NCBI GenBank assembly: GCA_902539295.1
Contig: CACBIM010000006.1
Span: forward strand, 48,682-112,681
Direction of reading: 5' to 3'
DNA length: 64,000 nucleotides
DNA from: an uncultured SAR116 cluster alpha proteobacterium
Lineage (GTDB): Bacteria; Pseudomonadota; Alphaproteobacteria; Puniceispirillales; GCA-002684695
Shown here in pieces: positions 36,477-45,511 of the stretch. The notes beneath the pieces are model-generated. The model saw nothing but the letters and a program-made list of their open reading frames with translations, was not told the origin of the DNA and ran no database searches. Position numbers and translations under genes: made by a program. Numbering within the stretch: position 1 is the stretch's first letter; each line of letters opens with the position of its first letter.

Positions 36477-37733
36477 ATGCTTAACAAGCTATTTAAAATA
36501 TTAAATTACGTGTCTTTGTTTTGGTTTGCCACAGTGTGCTTTAATAACTCAGTTTATGCTAATTCAAAGTATGCTTCAATTATCATGGAAGAACACAGTG
36601 GTAAAATTCTTTACTCAAGATCAGCTAATGAAAAAAGGTATCCTGCAAGCATGACGAAAGTTATGACGTTATACATAATTTTCGATGAAATTAGAAAAGG
36701 TAAACTAAATTATAATTCAAAGATCGTTTTCTCAAAAAGAGCTGCTGGACAACCACCGTCAAAACTAGGACTTAAAAGAGGTCAGTCAATAAAGTTGAAA
36801 GAGGCAATGTACGCATTAGTAACAAAATCTGCAAATGATGTGGCGACTGCTGTTGCAGAAAAGATTGCTGGCACAGAAATTAATTTTGCGAAAAGGATGA
36901 CTAATACAGCAAAAAAACTAGGAATGCAAAATACAAGATTTATGAATGCTTCAGGTCTTCATAATAAATACCAAAAAAGTACAGCTAAAGATATGGCGAT
37001 ATTGGCTATTGCTATTAGAAGAGATTTTCCTTCAGAGTATAAAATATTTAACACTAAATCTTTCAAATGGAACGGTAGAAAATACAATAACCATAATAAC
37101 CTCCTTAAATCTTACTATGGAACAGATGGCGTTAAAACGGGTTATATTGATGCATCAGGATTTAACTTGATGGCATCTGTTGAAAGAAAAGGAATACGTT
37201 TAATAGGAGTGGTTTTTGGGGGCAAATCTGGAAGTAGTAGAGACAGACATTTAATGGGTTTATTCAATAGTGCTTTTAAAAAAGCTACCCCTCCAAAATT
37301 AATTTTAGTTAATGCTCCAGTTTCAAAACCAAAGTTTGTAAAGTTAGGCGCACCAATTGCAAAGCCTAATAATCTAAGTAAAATAGTGTCCAATTTAGAG
37401 ACACCTACAACAAAACCAACTTTATTATCTATAAATAACACCCAATTAATTAACAATTATAAGAATTGGGGAATACAGGTGGGGACATATTCAAAAAAAG
37501 TTAATGCTCACCATATAGCAATTAAAGCTAGGAGAATTGCGCCTAATTTATTAAAAATGTTACCTGCGCAACTTACACCTATCTACATAAATCAAAATAT
37601 GGCGTGGAGAGTAAGATTTAACAGCTTAGATGAAAAAACAGCGAGGAAAACTTGTTTAAAATTACTCTCAAAAAATATATCTTGTATTGCAGTACCGTCA
37701 GAGCAAATATTAGGGTATGTTGTTAAACAATAG
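36477..37733 (+). CDS. dacA: D-alanyl-D-alanine carboxypeptidase (peptidase S11) with SPOR domain
   Basis: It trims the terminal D-Ala from peptidoglycan stems. The 418-residue protein has a signal peptide (about 1-28, ending VYAN), the acylation tetrad SMTK (Ser58-Lys61), SAN (118-120) and KTG (220-222). A proline/lysine linker leads to a C-terminal SPOR-type domain (about 330-415, starting NWGIQVGTYSKK) that binds denuded glycan at division sites. All catalytic motifs are present. It is divergent from clpS. Confidence 0.94.
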   Translation: MLNKLFKILNYVSLFWFATVCFNNSVYANSKYASIIMEEHSGKILYSRSANEKRYPASMTKVMTLYIIFDEIRKGKLNYNSKIVFSKRAAGQPPSKLGLKRGQSIKLKEAMYALVTKSANDVATAVAEKIAGTEINFAKRMTNTAKKLGMQNTRFMNASGLHNKYQKSTAKDMAILAIAIRRDFPSEYKIFNTKSFKWNGRKYNNHNNLLKSYYGTDGVKTGYIDASGFNLMASVERKGIRLIGVVFGGKSGSSRDRHLMGLFNSAFKKATPPKLILVNAPVSKPKFVKLGAPIAKPNNLSKIVSNLETPTTKPTLLSINNTQLINNYKNWGIQVGTYSKKVNAHHIAIKARRIAPNLLKMLPAQLTPIYINQNMAWRVRFNSLDEKTARKTCLKLLSKNISCIAVPSEQILGYVVKQ

Positions 37734-37880
37734 TATATACTCTTTTATTTAAAATAGAAATTTTCAAAAATAAATTAACCACTCATTAACAATTGTATCA
37801 CTAAATGGTACATTATTATGGAGTATATTTTTTTATTTTTTTTATAACTTTAATCTACAAACAACCTTAAGAGTTTTGAA

Positions 37881-37967
37881 ATGTCAAATCTAGAAATTAA
37901 ATATCCAGAAAAATCGAGTAAACAATCTCAAAAGCAATGTGCAGCGAGAGTGGATTTGAAAAGCTAA
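37881..37967 (+). other. 28-codon leader or gene remnant before the dioxygenase
   Basis: An ATG at 37881 opens a 28-residue frame (MSNLEIKYPEKSSKQ then CAARVDLKS) whose stop overlaps the dioxygenase start as TAATG. It may be a leader peptide coupling translation. The CAARVDL ending vaguely recalls the N-terminus of class II aldolase/adducin proteins, so it could be the stump of a deleted gene; that is speculative. Confidence 0.25.
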
Positions 37968-38974
37968 TGACTATATTAAAAACTAATTTTTCGCCTGCCT
38001 TTAATATTACAAGATTAAGCCATGTAGTATTAACTAGCAAGGATCTGGATAAAACCAGATTTTTTTATGAAAAAGGTCTTGGCCTAGAAGTGACTTTCCA
38101 AGATAGTAATTTTCTATTCATGCGTGCTCTTGAAGAAACAAGTCATCACTCGTTAGTTTTTGAAAAACAGAACCATGCTAAAAAAAGTAAGTGTTTGCAA
38201 ATTGGTTACAGGGTAGCTGATGAAGGCGAATTAATTAAAGCATATGATTATTTTTTTAGCAAAAATTGCAATGTAAGTTATATTGAAAGGCCATTTCAGG
38301 GAAAGACTATAAGAGTTGAAGACAATATAGGCACCCCCATAGAAATTTGTGCAACTATGGATCAAAAAAAATCAAATATGCAAAATTTTCATCACCACTC
38401 AGGCGGAAAACTTGCATTTCTTGACCATATCCAAATAACTTGTCCTGACATTTCAAGTGTTTACAAATGGTATAATAATTTGGGATTTAGGCTAACGGAG
38501 TATACTGCAAATGATAACTCCGACGAGTTGTGGGGTGTATGGCTGAAAAGAAAAAATAATACTCAAGATGTTGTTTTTAGTAATGGTGTTGGACCATGCC
38601 TACATCATTTTGCATTCCACACACCTGAAGTATCAAATGTTATACACGCAGCAGATGTAATGGCTTCCCTTGACCTTGCAGTCAACATGGATAGACCGCC
38701 AGGAAGACATGGTATAGGAAACGCATTTTTTATTTATTTCAGAGATCCAGATGACCACCGTGTAGAAATATTTACAAGTCACTATAATGTAATTGACTCC
38801 AACCAATTACCCAAAAGATGGAATTTAAGTGACACTCGGCGATCACAGTTATGGGGCTTCCCCGCTCCTAAAAAATGGTTTTATGAGACAACAGAATTTG
38901 AAAATGTTCAACCAGTAAAACCTAAGCTAAATGCACCACCAATTACTTTAGAAGACTTTCTCTCAAAATGGTGA
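37967..38974 (+). CDS. Extradiol ring-cleavage (VOC family) dioxygenase
   Basis: A 335-residue type I extradiol dioxygenase with two vicinal-oxygen-chelate modules, which open catechol-like rings with Fe(II) and O2. Module 1 begins ITRLSHVVLTSKDLDKTRFFYEKGLGL; module 2 begins LDHIQITCPDISSVYKWYNNLGF. Likely iron ligands are the His of FLDHIQI, the His of CLHHFAFHT, and the Glu in DHRVEIFTSH. I prefer the ATG at 37967 over the ATG at 37937, which adds ten residues unlike the family. An FAH-family hydrolase follows in eight bases. Confidence 0.87.
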   Translation: MTILKTNFSPAFNITRLSHVVLTSKDLDKTRFFYEKGLGLEVTFQDSNFLFMRALEETSHHSLVFEKQNHAKKSKCLQIGYRVADEGELIKAYDYFFSKNCNVSYIERPFQGKTIRVEDNIGTPIEICATMDQKKSNMQNFHHHSGGKLAFLDHIQITCPDISSVYKWYNNLGFRLTEYTANDNSDELWGVWLKRKNNTQDVVFSNGVGPCLHHFAFHTPEVSNVIHAADVMASLDLAVNMDRPPGRHGIGNAFFIYFRDPDDHRVEIFTSHYNVIDSNQLPKRWNLSDTRRSQLWGFPAPKKWFYETTEFENVQPVKPKLNAPPITLEDFLSKW

Positions 38975-38982
38975 ATTCTTAA

Positions 38983-39972
38983 ATGAAACTTGGAACAATT
39001 AATGAATTAGGTAAAAGTCGTGTAATTGTAAAAGTTGATGATGAATTTGCCTGCAAACTTAATGATTTAGAAAAAGCTATTGGAAACAAACTAAGCAATA
39101 ATTTAATCGAATTTATAAGATCTACTAAAAATAAAGAGCTTTTTTCAAAACTCCAAAAAAATATCAACAATGTAAGAAAAATAAATATCAAGGATTTGGA
39201 CTGGCTTCCACCTATAACAAACCCTTCGAAAATTCTTGGTGTGGCTTTTAATAATAAGGAATTAATGAAAAAAGCACATAAAGATCCTGGTGTCCCAAAC
39301 TTCTTCCTAAAACCACCTTCTGCTTTGGTAGGTCATAATAAACCAATAATTGTTGATCCTGAGTGGGGAGCTGTTATTCCAGAGCCTGAAATTTGTGCCG
39401 TGATTTCAAGAAAAGCTAAACATATAACTACAGAAGACGCATTAAATTATGTTTTTGGGTTTTTGATTCATAATGATGTTACTTCACACGGTTTGAAATT
39501 TCAGAAAGACAGCATTGCCATCACTTATGATAAGGATTTAGCTAGACCTGAGTTTTATACTTGGAGAAATTTAAAAGACTCCAATGATACTGATGCATTT
39601 TATGTATACCACACACGTTCAAAAGGAACTGATACATTTGGACCTATGGGACCATGGATTACCACATCTGATGAGATAGATAATCCTAATAAACTTTCAG
39701 TTACTGGATCTCTCGATGAAGATGATTTTACCAATGACCATACAAGTAATTACCGTTTCTCGATTCAAAAATGTATTTCAGAAGCAAGTAGTTATTTTAC
39801 ACTTGAAGCAGGTGATTTGATCTCATTTGGTACAACTGGTAAGGGAACAGATAAATTTCCTAGAGGCCATAAAAGTCTTTTAATTGGAGAACAAAAAGGG
39901 CTAATTAATATAAGAATTGAAAAACTTGGTATGTTATCTAATCCTATCAAACATCAAAAAGGTGGTGCTTAA
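38983..39972 (+). CDS. Fumarylacetoacetate hydrolase family protein
   Basis: A 329-residue FAH-fold enzyme that would hydrolyse, hydrate or decarboxylate a ring-cleavage product. Visible are the metal-site pattern VIPEPEICAVISRKA (Glu-x-Glu), FLIHNDVTSHGLKFQKD, and the C-terminal GDLISFGTTGKGTDKFPRGH. Following an extradiol dioxygenase, it probably handles the cleaved ring. Which substrate is used is not evident. It converges on umuC. Confidence 0.88.
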   Translation: MKLGTINELGKSRVIVKVDDEFACKLNDLEKAIGNKLSNNLIEFIRSTKNKELFSKLQKNINNVRKINIKDLDWLPPITNPSKILGVAFNNKELMKKAHKDPGVPNFFLKPPSALVGHNKPIIVDPEWGAVIPEPEICAVISRKAKHITTEDALNYVFGFLIHNDVTSHGLKFQKDSIAITYDKDLARPEFYTWRNLKDSNDTDAFYVYHTRSKGTDTFGPMGPWITTSDEIDNPNKLSVTGSLDEDDFTNDHTSNYRFSIQKCISEASSYFTLEAGDLISFGTTGKGTDKFPRGHKSLLIGEQKGLINIRIEKLGMLSNPIKHQKGGA

Positions 39973-39987
39973 CATAATAGTCTATTT

Positions 39988-41319
39988 CTAAAATACTTTT
40001 AATAGTTCATCCCATCTTGTGGTATATGCAGGTGAACGATAATAAGATTTCATCTGCCAATTGCTACCAGCTGTATTAAATCTAACTGGCTCTTTTTGAA
40101 TTCCTTGAGCTCCATAAATAATAATACTTTTCCCTAATTTATTATTAATCTGATCTACTACATCTGCAAATTTGGCTCTCTTGTATTCTTTTTTATTATC
40201 TTGCATAAAACTTGAAAGAAGATCTGACTGAATATTAAATTGCGGCCTTTGCAATAAGTCTACACTTTTATTATTATTTATTAATTGAGATAACATAACC
40301 CCTGCTTTTTGATATTTTAATTTAGACCGATAAATTACTTTCAAAGCCTGATCTGAAGCCTTTAATAGCTTAAAAGTATTTTGTGTTGGTTCAGAAAATG
40401 AAATTTCATATGCGTTCTTATATTGAAGTTCCTCAACACGAAATTTATTAGTTTGAATAAAAACACAAATACGACCACATAAGCTTCTCTGGGACCTTAA
40501 TTTTTTTACTGCTGTAACAACATGGTTAGATATAGCCTCTTTTAATTCAGAAATATCAGTTACTACTGAACCAAAAGATCTTGAGACCATAATTGATTTT
40601 CTTGGCTGAGTAAGCTCTATAGGGATGCAAGAAATCTCATTCAGCTCACGCACTATTTTTTCTCCTACCACTGATAGGCATTTTTTTATCAGCCTAGGAT
40701 CGGAGTTTTTCAATTGGAATCCGTTGAAAATTCCAATAGAGTTTAATCTAACTTTCCATCTTTTTGATATTCCCCAAATATCTTCTACTTTTATTTCTTT
40801 CAGTGTAGTATCGAGCTCATTATGATTATTATTCATTATATAAACTCCACACTTTTTATGTTTCTTTGCAATATGATTTGCTATTTTAGCTAATGTTTTA
40901 GTCTTAGCCAAACCAATTGAAACTGGTATTCCTGTACACTGAAAAATAAATTCTCTTATTTTTTTAGCTTTATTAAATAAATTATCGTTAGTAACACTGA
41001 AATATAAGAAAGCTTCATCAATAGAATAAACTTCGACCTCAGGAGTAAATGCTTTCAGACAAGACATCACTCTTGATGACATATCTCCATAGAGAGTATA
41101 ATTAGAGGAATAAACCATTACATTATTATCTTTCAATAATGTCTTATATTTAAACATAGGCGCGCCCATGGGTATTCCCAAAGATTTGGCTTCATTTGAT
41201 CTAGCAATTATGCATCCATCATTGTTAGACAAAACCACAACAGGTTTTGATTTTAAGGATGGATTGAAAACCCTTTCACACGAAACATAAAAATTATTGC
41301 AATCAACTAACGCGTACAT
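39988..41319 (-). CDS. umuC: DNA polymerase V catalytic subunit UmuC
   Basis: A Y-family translesion polymerase, 443 residues. The active-site motifs are [18 protein letters not shown] at the start, [19 protein letters not shown], and [10 protein letters not shown] (Asp-Glu metal ligands). A helix-hairpin-helix region and a C-terminal little-finger domain follow. It lies 15 bases after umuD, in one SOS operon with a LexA box. Confidence 0.96.
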   Translation of the reverse strand: MYALVDCNNFYVSCERVFNPSLKSKPVVVLSNNDGCIIARSNEAKSLGIPMGAPMFKYKTLLKDNNVMVYSSNYTLYGDMSSRVMSCLKAFTPEVEVYSIDEAFLYFSVTNDNLFNKAKKIREFIFQCTGIPVSIGLAKTKTLAKIANHIAKKHKKCGVYIMNNNHNELDTTLKEIKVEDIWGISKRWKVRLNSIGIFNGFQLKNSDPRLIKKCLSVVGEKIVRELNEISCIPIELTQPRKSIMVSRSFGSVVTDISELKEAISNHVVTAVKKLRSQRSLCGRICVFIQTNKFRVEELQYKNAYEISFSEPTQNTFKLLKASDQALKVIYRSKLKYQKAGVMLSQLINNNKSVDLLQRPQFNIQSDLLSSFMQDNKKEYKRAKFADVVDQINNKLGKSIIIYGAQGIQKEPVRFNTAGSNWQMKSYYRSPAYTTRWDELLKVF

Positions 41320-41334
41320 GAATATAAATTTAGT

Positions 41335-41769
41335 TTACAAAGAATGAATAACATTTGTAGCCACGCCCCATATAACCATGTCCATGCTATCTAAAACCTC
41401 AATTGGCTTAAAAAGCTCATTTTCTGGTAACAACATTATTTTATCATCATGACGATAGAGTCTTTTAATAGTCATCTGCCCATCTAGTGCTGCTACTACT
41501 ATCTTGCCATGCTTTGGTTTAATACTTCTGTCAACTATTATAATATCGTTATTATAGATACCGGCATTTATCATTGAATCTCCAGCCACACGTACAAAAA
41601 AGGTTGCTGCTGGATGTTTGATCAAATACTCATTTAAATCAAGTTTATCTTCAAGGTAGTCATCTGCCGGTGAAGGAAACCCCGCTGTAACTGAGCAATT
41701 ATAAAATTGGTAATAAATTTTATTTTGTATATTTGTTTTAAATATTTTTTTTATCACTAGAAAATACAT
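41335..41769 (-). CDS. umuD: UmuD, self-cleaving subunit of DNA polymerase V
   Basis: RecA-stimulated self-cleavage of UmuD activates Pol V. The 144-residue protein keeps the cleavage site Ala29-Gly30 in TAGFPSPADDYLE, nucleophile Ser65 in GDSM, and Lys102 in MTIKRL, spaced as in the E. coli protein (a five-residue offset). The N-terminal arm is basic and aromatic (KIFKTNIQNKIYYQF). The gene is preceded directly by a LexA box. Confidence 0.94.
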   Translation of the reverse strand: MYFLVIKKIFKTNIQNKIYYQFYNCSVTAGFPSPADDYLEDKLDLNEYLIKHPAATFFVRVAGDSMINAGIYNNDIIIVDRSIKPKHGKIVVAALDGQMTIKRLYRHDDKIMLLPENELFKPIEVLDSMDMVIWGVATNVIHSL

Positions 41770-41779
41770 ATTTAATTTT

Positions 41780-41794
41780 GTTCATGTTTTGTTC
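41780..41794. promoter_or_regulatory. LexA (SOS) box of umuDC
   Basis: GTTCATGTTTTGTTC is an exact GTTC-N7-GTTC, the alphaproteobacterial LexA recognition sequence. It starts 11 bases before the umuD ATG and overlaps the -10 element of the likely promoter, which fits repression. Confidence 0.8.
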
Positions 41795-41819
41795 TATTTT
41801 GAGGATAAGTATAAGTCAA
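41791..41819 (-). promoter_or_regulatory. Likely sigma-70 promoter of umuDC
   Basis: On the minus strand TTGACT (41814-41819) is followed, after 17 bases, by TAGAAC (41791-41796). The -10 hexamer shares four bases (GAAC) with the LexA box. The umuD start lies about 21 bases beyond, so the leader would be very short. Confidence 0.55.
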
Positions 41820-41844
41820 CATTTTAATCTTAAAAAACGCTTAA

Positions 41845-42102
41845 CTATTTTTGCTTATTTTCTGAAGATGGGTCTATTACCTGATCATCAAATCCTTTTT
41901 GATGTGATAAAAACAATAAATAAGTAAGCACTCCCACCAAAACAAAAGAAAAAAAACATCCTAAAAATAGAGCTATTAGTCCATTTGAGGACATATTAAT
42001 ATCTAAATGAACTCTTATTAAAAAGAACGCCAATAATACTAATAAAAAAGCAGCTAATATTAGGGCTAGCACTATTAAAATTTTATGAAAGGCTTTATTC
42101 AT
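41845..42102 (-). CDS. Small two-helix membrane protein, unknown
   Basis: An 85-residue protein with two membrane segments (about 8-30 and 42-66) and a hydrophilic C-terminal tail (HQKGFDDQVIDPSSENKQK). No family recognised. The ATG at 42102 has a long A/T stretch upstream and a poor ribosome binding site. It is divergent from pyrE by 77 bases and upstream of umuD on the same strand. Confidence 0.55.
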   Translation of the reverse strand: MNKAFHKILIVLALILAAFLLVLLAFFLIRVHLDINMSSNGLIALFLGCFFSFVLVGVLTYLLFLSHQKGFDDQVIDPSSENKQK

Positions 42103-42179
42103 TATTATTAAAATTTTATTCTATTATTAAATTTCTTAAATTATAATATATATGTTATTTTTTTTGAAGGAAGGGCTAA

Positions 42180-42818
42180 GTGCTAAAAGAAAAATTTGCG
42201 CAAGAAGCAGCAGAAATTTTAATTGATATTGGCGCTGTTTCGATAAGTGTAGAAAAACCGTTTACTCTGACATCAGGGAAAAAAAGCCCTGTTTATGTCG
42301 ATTGTAGAAAAATTATTTCATTTCCCAAAGAACGAAAGAAGCTTATGAAAATGGCTTTACAAATTCTACAAAATCGTGCTTCATTTGATGCTATAGCAGG
42401 TGGTGAAACTGCTGGTATACCCTTTGCTGCCTGGATTTCTGAGTTAACATCATTGCCTATGATATATATCAGAAAGAAGTCAAAGGGTTTTGGAAAAAAT
42501 AAACGCATAGAAGGTGACTTCAAGCCCAGCAGCAATATTCTTTTAGTAGAGGATTTGGCTACTGATGGCGGTTCAAAAATGTCTTTTGTGAATGCCATTA
42601 GGGATGCCGGGGGGCAATGCAACACATGCTTTGTAATTTTTCATTATAATATTTTTAAGCAAGAAATAGACAAACTAAAAGCTCAGAATGTTTCAATAAT
42701 TGAACTTGCTACTTGGAAAAATATTATAGACGTTCTCTATAGTAGGAAAATACCAGAGAGCAGGATTAAAAGCATTGAGAGTTTTTTAAAAAACCCTAAT
42801 GAATGGAAGCCAAAATAG
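42180..42818 (+). CDS. pyrE: Orotate phosphoribosyltransferase
   Basis: PyrE converts orotate plus PRPP to orotidine monophosphate in pyrimidine synthesis. The 212-residue protein has FTLTSGKKSPVYVDCRK at the orotate site, the loop RKKSKGFGKNKRIEG, and the PRPP motif ILLVEDLATDGGSK. Translation starts at GTG, supported by GGAAGG just upstream. The length is standard. Confidence 0.95.
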   Translation: MLKEKFAQEAAEILIDIGAVSISVEKPFTLTSGKKSPVYVDCRKIISFPKERKKLMKMALQILQNRASFDAIAGGETAGIPFAAWISELTSLPMIYIRKKSKGFGKNKRIEGDFKPSSNILLVEDLATDGGSKMSFVNAIRDAGGQCNTCFVIFHYNIFKQEIDKLKAQNVSIIELATWKNIIDVLYSRKIPESRIKSIESFLKNPNEWKPK

Positions 42819-42838
42819 AAAATATTGTATTAATTAAT

Positions 42839-44005
42839 TTATGATAGTTTTATTTCTACAAGGCGTGACCAGTAGCTTGCGCCAATTGGCAAAATTTCAT
42901 CATTAAAATCATAGCATGAATTATGTAACATTTTTCCTTCTCCTGGATTGCCAGCTCCAAGCCAAATATATGCTCCTGGCTTTTCTTTTAGCATATATGA
43001 AAAATCTTCACTTGCCATTGATGGTGGAATGTTTTTCTCGACTGCATTAACACCCATAACATCTTCAACGATCTCACAAGCTTCATTAGCCTCTTTTATA
43101 GTGTTTTCTGTTGAAGGATAACCTTGAAAATAATCAATTTCAGCATCCAGTCCTGAAGCTTGGGCTATACTCTTAGATATATTTTTAATACCATTTTCTA
43201 ACTTTTCTCGATCCTGTTGGTGCAATGTTCTGCATGTACCACGCATTTCTACCTCATCAGGAATAACGTTTGAAGCAGTCCCTGCTCTAATCATAGTAAC
43301 AGATACAACAGCTGAATTAACTGGGTTTATATTTCTCGATACAAGAGTTTGTAGGCCTGAAATGATAGAGGCAGATACTGGAACAGGATCATGTGTTAAA
43401 TGAGGTATAGCAGCGTGTCCACCTTTACCAATAATTGTTATTTTAAATGTGTCTGCTGATGCCATTACTGGACCAAAATGTATAGCTGCCTTGCCAACAT
43501 CTAATCCTGGCCAGTTATGCATGCCCCAAACAGTTTGCATTGGAAACTCTTGGAACAACCCCTCTTCAACCATTACTTTTCCACCACCCAATCCTTCCTC
43601 TGCTGGTTGAAAAATAAAATATACAGTCCCTCCAAAATTTTTAGTTTCTGATAAGTACTTTGCAGCGCCTAATAGCATAGCCATATGGCCATCATGTCCA
43701 CATGCATGCATTTTGTCTTTGCTTTTACTCTTATGCTCAAAGTTATTTTCTTCGGGCATTTCTAAAGCATCCATATCAGCCCTCAGTCCAATTGAGCCAT
43801 CTCCTTTTTTTGATCCTTTCAAAACACCAACAACTCCCGTTTTACCAATATTTTGAAAAGCTTTAATGCCAAATTCATTTAATTTTTTCACAATAAATTT
43901 TGATGTGTTATATTCTTCAAAACCAAGTTCTGGGTTTTCGTGTAAATACCTTCTCCATTCTTGCATTTCTTTTTTAATGTTTGAAATACTATTAATAATT
44001 GGCAT
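42839..44005 (-). CDS. M20-family amidohydrolase (hippurate/N-acyl amino acid hydrolase type)
   Basis: A 388-residue zinc-dependent amidohydrolase of the HipO/AbgB-like group. Metal-ligand motifs are GLRADMDALEM, HACGHDGHMAMLLGAAK, FQPAEEGLGGGKVMVEEG, and the GMHNWPG stretch; the dimerisation lid is about 180-290, and SEDFSYML is near the end. It probably removes an acyl group from an amino acid conjugate. Substrate unknown. It is convergent with pyrE. Confidence 0.9.
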   Translation of the reverse strand: MPIINSISNIKKEMQEWRRYLHENPELGFEEYNTSKFIVKKLNEFGIKAFQNIGKTGVVGVLKGSKKGDGSIGLRADMDALEMPEENNFEHKSKSKDKMHACGHDGHMAMLLGAAKYLSETKNFGGTVYFIFQPAEEGLGGGKVMVEEGLFQEFPMQTVWGMHNWPGLDVGKAAIHFGPVMASADTFKITIIGKGGHAAIPHLTHDPVPVSASIISGLQTLVSRNINPVNSAVVSVTMIRAGTASNVIPDEVEMRGTCRTLHQQDREKLENGIKNISKSIAQASGLDAEIDYFQGYPSTENTIKEANEACEIVEDVMGVNAVEKNIPPSMASEDFSYMLKEKPGAYIWLGAGNPGEGKMLHNSCYDFNDEILPIGASYWSRLVEIKLS

Positions 44006-44040
44006 TTAAATAATTCTTTCTCTTTTATATTAATTAAATT

Positions 44041-44124
44041 AAACTAATTTTAACTTTACTATTGCATTGAAATTAAATCTAATTTTAACTTCACTATTGC
44101 ATTGAAATTAAATCTAATTTAATT
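44041..44124. repeat. 35-bp tandem repeat, about 2.4 copies
   Basis: ATTGCATTGAAATTAAATCT recurs at 44061 and 44096, giving a 35-base period; a third partial unit runs to about 44124. The first two units differ at only a few bases (for example ACTTTAC versus ACTTCAC). It lies between divergent amidohydrolase and MFS genes. Confidence 0.7.
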
Positions 44125-44190
44125 GTTTTTAATTTTCAATTTTATTAATTATAGTTTTTTGCTTTATTTCATCAATAAAGAGCATTTTAG

Positions 44191-45417
44191 TTGAACAATA
44201 AGTTAAATGTTTCTCAAAAGTTTTTCACAATACTCTTACCCTTTTGTGGAGGGTATTTTCTTTCTTATTTATTTCGTTCAACAAATGCAGTAATTGCTCC
44301 TGATTTAGTTAGTGAATTTAATACTAATGCCCAACAACTTGGAATACTTACATCTTCATACCTTTTTGCATTTGCTGTTTTTCAAATTCCTTTAGGCATC
44401 TTGTTAGATAAGTATGGTGCTCGCAAGGTTCAAATTGTTTTAATGATATTTGCGGGCTTCGGATCACTGATGTTTTGTTATGGAAATAGTATATTAGAAC
44501 TTACAATAGCAAGAGCGATTATTGGCTTTGGTGTTGCTGGTTGTCTCATGTCAACTTTTAAGATTATTACTGTTTGGTATAATAAAAATAATTGGCCTAT
44601 ACTTTATGGATTATGTCTTTCAAGTGGTGGCTTAGGTGCTATCGTTGCTACTAAACCGCTTTACTTTATTGTTGATGAAATTGGATGGCGTTCAGCCTTT
44701 TTTATACTTGCACTGTTGTGCTTTCTTATTTCTCTTATCATTTTGATAGTTACTCCTGAAAATGAGAGCACTGAAGAAGAGCAGAATGTAATTTTTGCAC
44801 TCAAAGAGATTTATTCAAGTAAGCTGTTTTGGAGGATTGCACCTCTTGCTGGCATTTCAGGTGGAACTGCATTGGCTATACAAGGCTTATGGGCTGGTGA
44901 ATGGCTAAGGGATGTTGCCAGACTTACCCAAAATGATGCCACCAACATGCTGTTAATTTTAAATTTATCTTTGCTAATTGGCATGATTGTAACTGGCTTC
45001 ATTCCTAACATTTTGAAAAGATTTAAAGTATCCCAAATTGATATTTTTTTGGTCATAACTCTTATTCTTTTACTTGGTCACTCTCTTCTAACTTTTGAAA
45101 TTATGCCTGTTTCGCCAATTCCATGGATACTTTTAGGAATTTCTGCAAATGGCGCTATTCTTGCTTATTCTTGGTTAAATACTCAATTTCCAATTGCCTA
45201 TGCTGGAAAAGTATCTACAGCTCTTAATTTATCTCTTTTCCTATGTGGATTTATTTTACAATATGCAATTGGTTGGATAATAAATCTTTGGGACAGAAAT
45301 CCAGATAATACCTACCCTGCTATATCTTACTCAGTTTCATTTGGGATTCTTTTTATTTTACAAATTATATGTATTATAATTTTCTTTTCTTTAAGATCAA
45401 AAAGTAACTCTGAATAG
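44191..45417 (+). CDS. MFS transporter
   Basis: A 408-residue major facilitator with twelve predicted membrane helices in two halves. The loop 2-3 signature appears as PLGILLDKYGARKVQIVLM (about 70-88), and the linker between halves is acidic (TPENESTEEEQN, about 190-201). It starts at TTG, as no ATG is near the expected N-terminus and an AAAGAG precedes it. Being 94 bases before soxB, it may import the substrate of the methylated-amine genes, by context only. Confidence 0.85.
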   Translation: MNNKLNVSQKFFTILLPFCGGYFLSYLFRSTNAVIAPDLVSEFNTNAQQLGILTSSYLFAFAVFQIPLGILLDKYGARKVQIVLMIFAGFGSLMFCYGNSILELTIARAIIGFGVAGCLMSTFKIITVWYNKNNWPILYGLCLSSGGLGAIVATKPLYFIVDEIGWRSAFFILALLCFLISLIILIVTPENESTEEEQNVIFALKEIYSSKLFWRIAPLAGISGGTALAIQGLWAGEWLRDVARLTQNDATNMLLILNLSLLIGMIVTGFIPNILKRFKVSQIDIFLVITLILLLGHSLLTFEIMPVSPIPWILLGISANGAILAYSWLNTQFPIAYAGKVSTALNLSLFLCGFILQYAIGWIINLWDRNPDNTYPAISYSVSFGILFILQIICIIIFFSLRSKSNSE

Positions 45418-45511
45418 TTGAAAAAGTTGTTGAATAAATTTAATTTAAATATATTTAATGGGTATTGTTTTTTAACAATTAGAATTAAATTTAGAAAAAA
45501 TAAAATTCATA

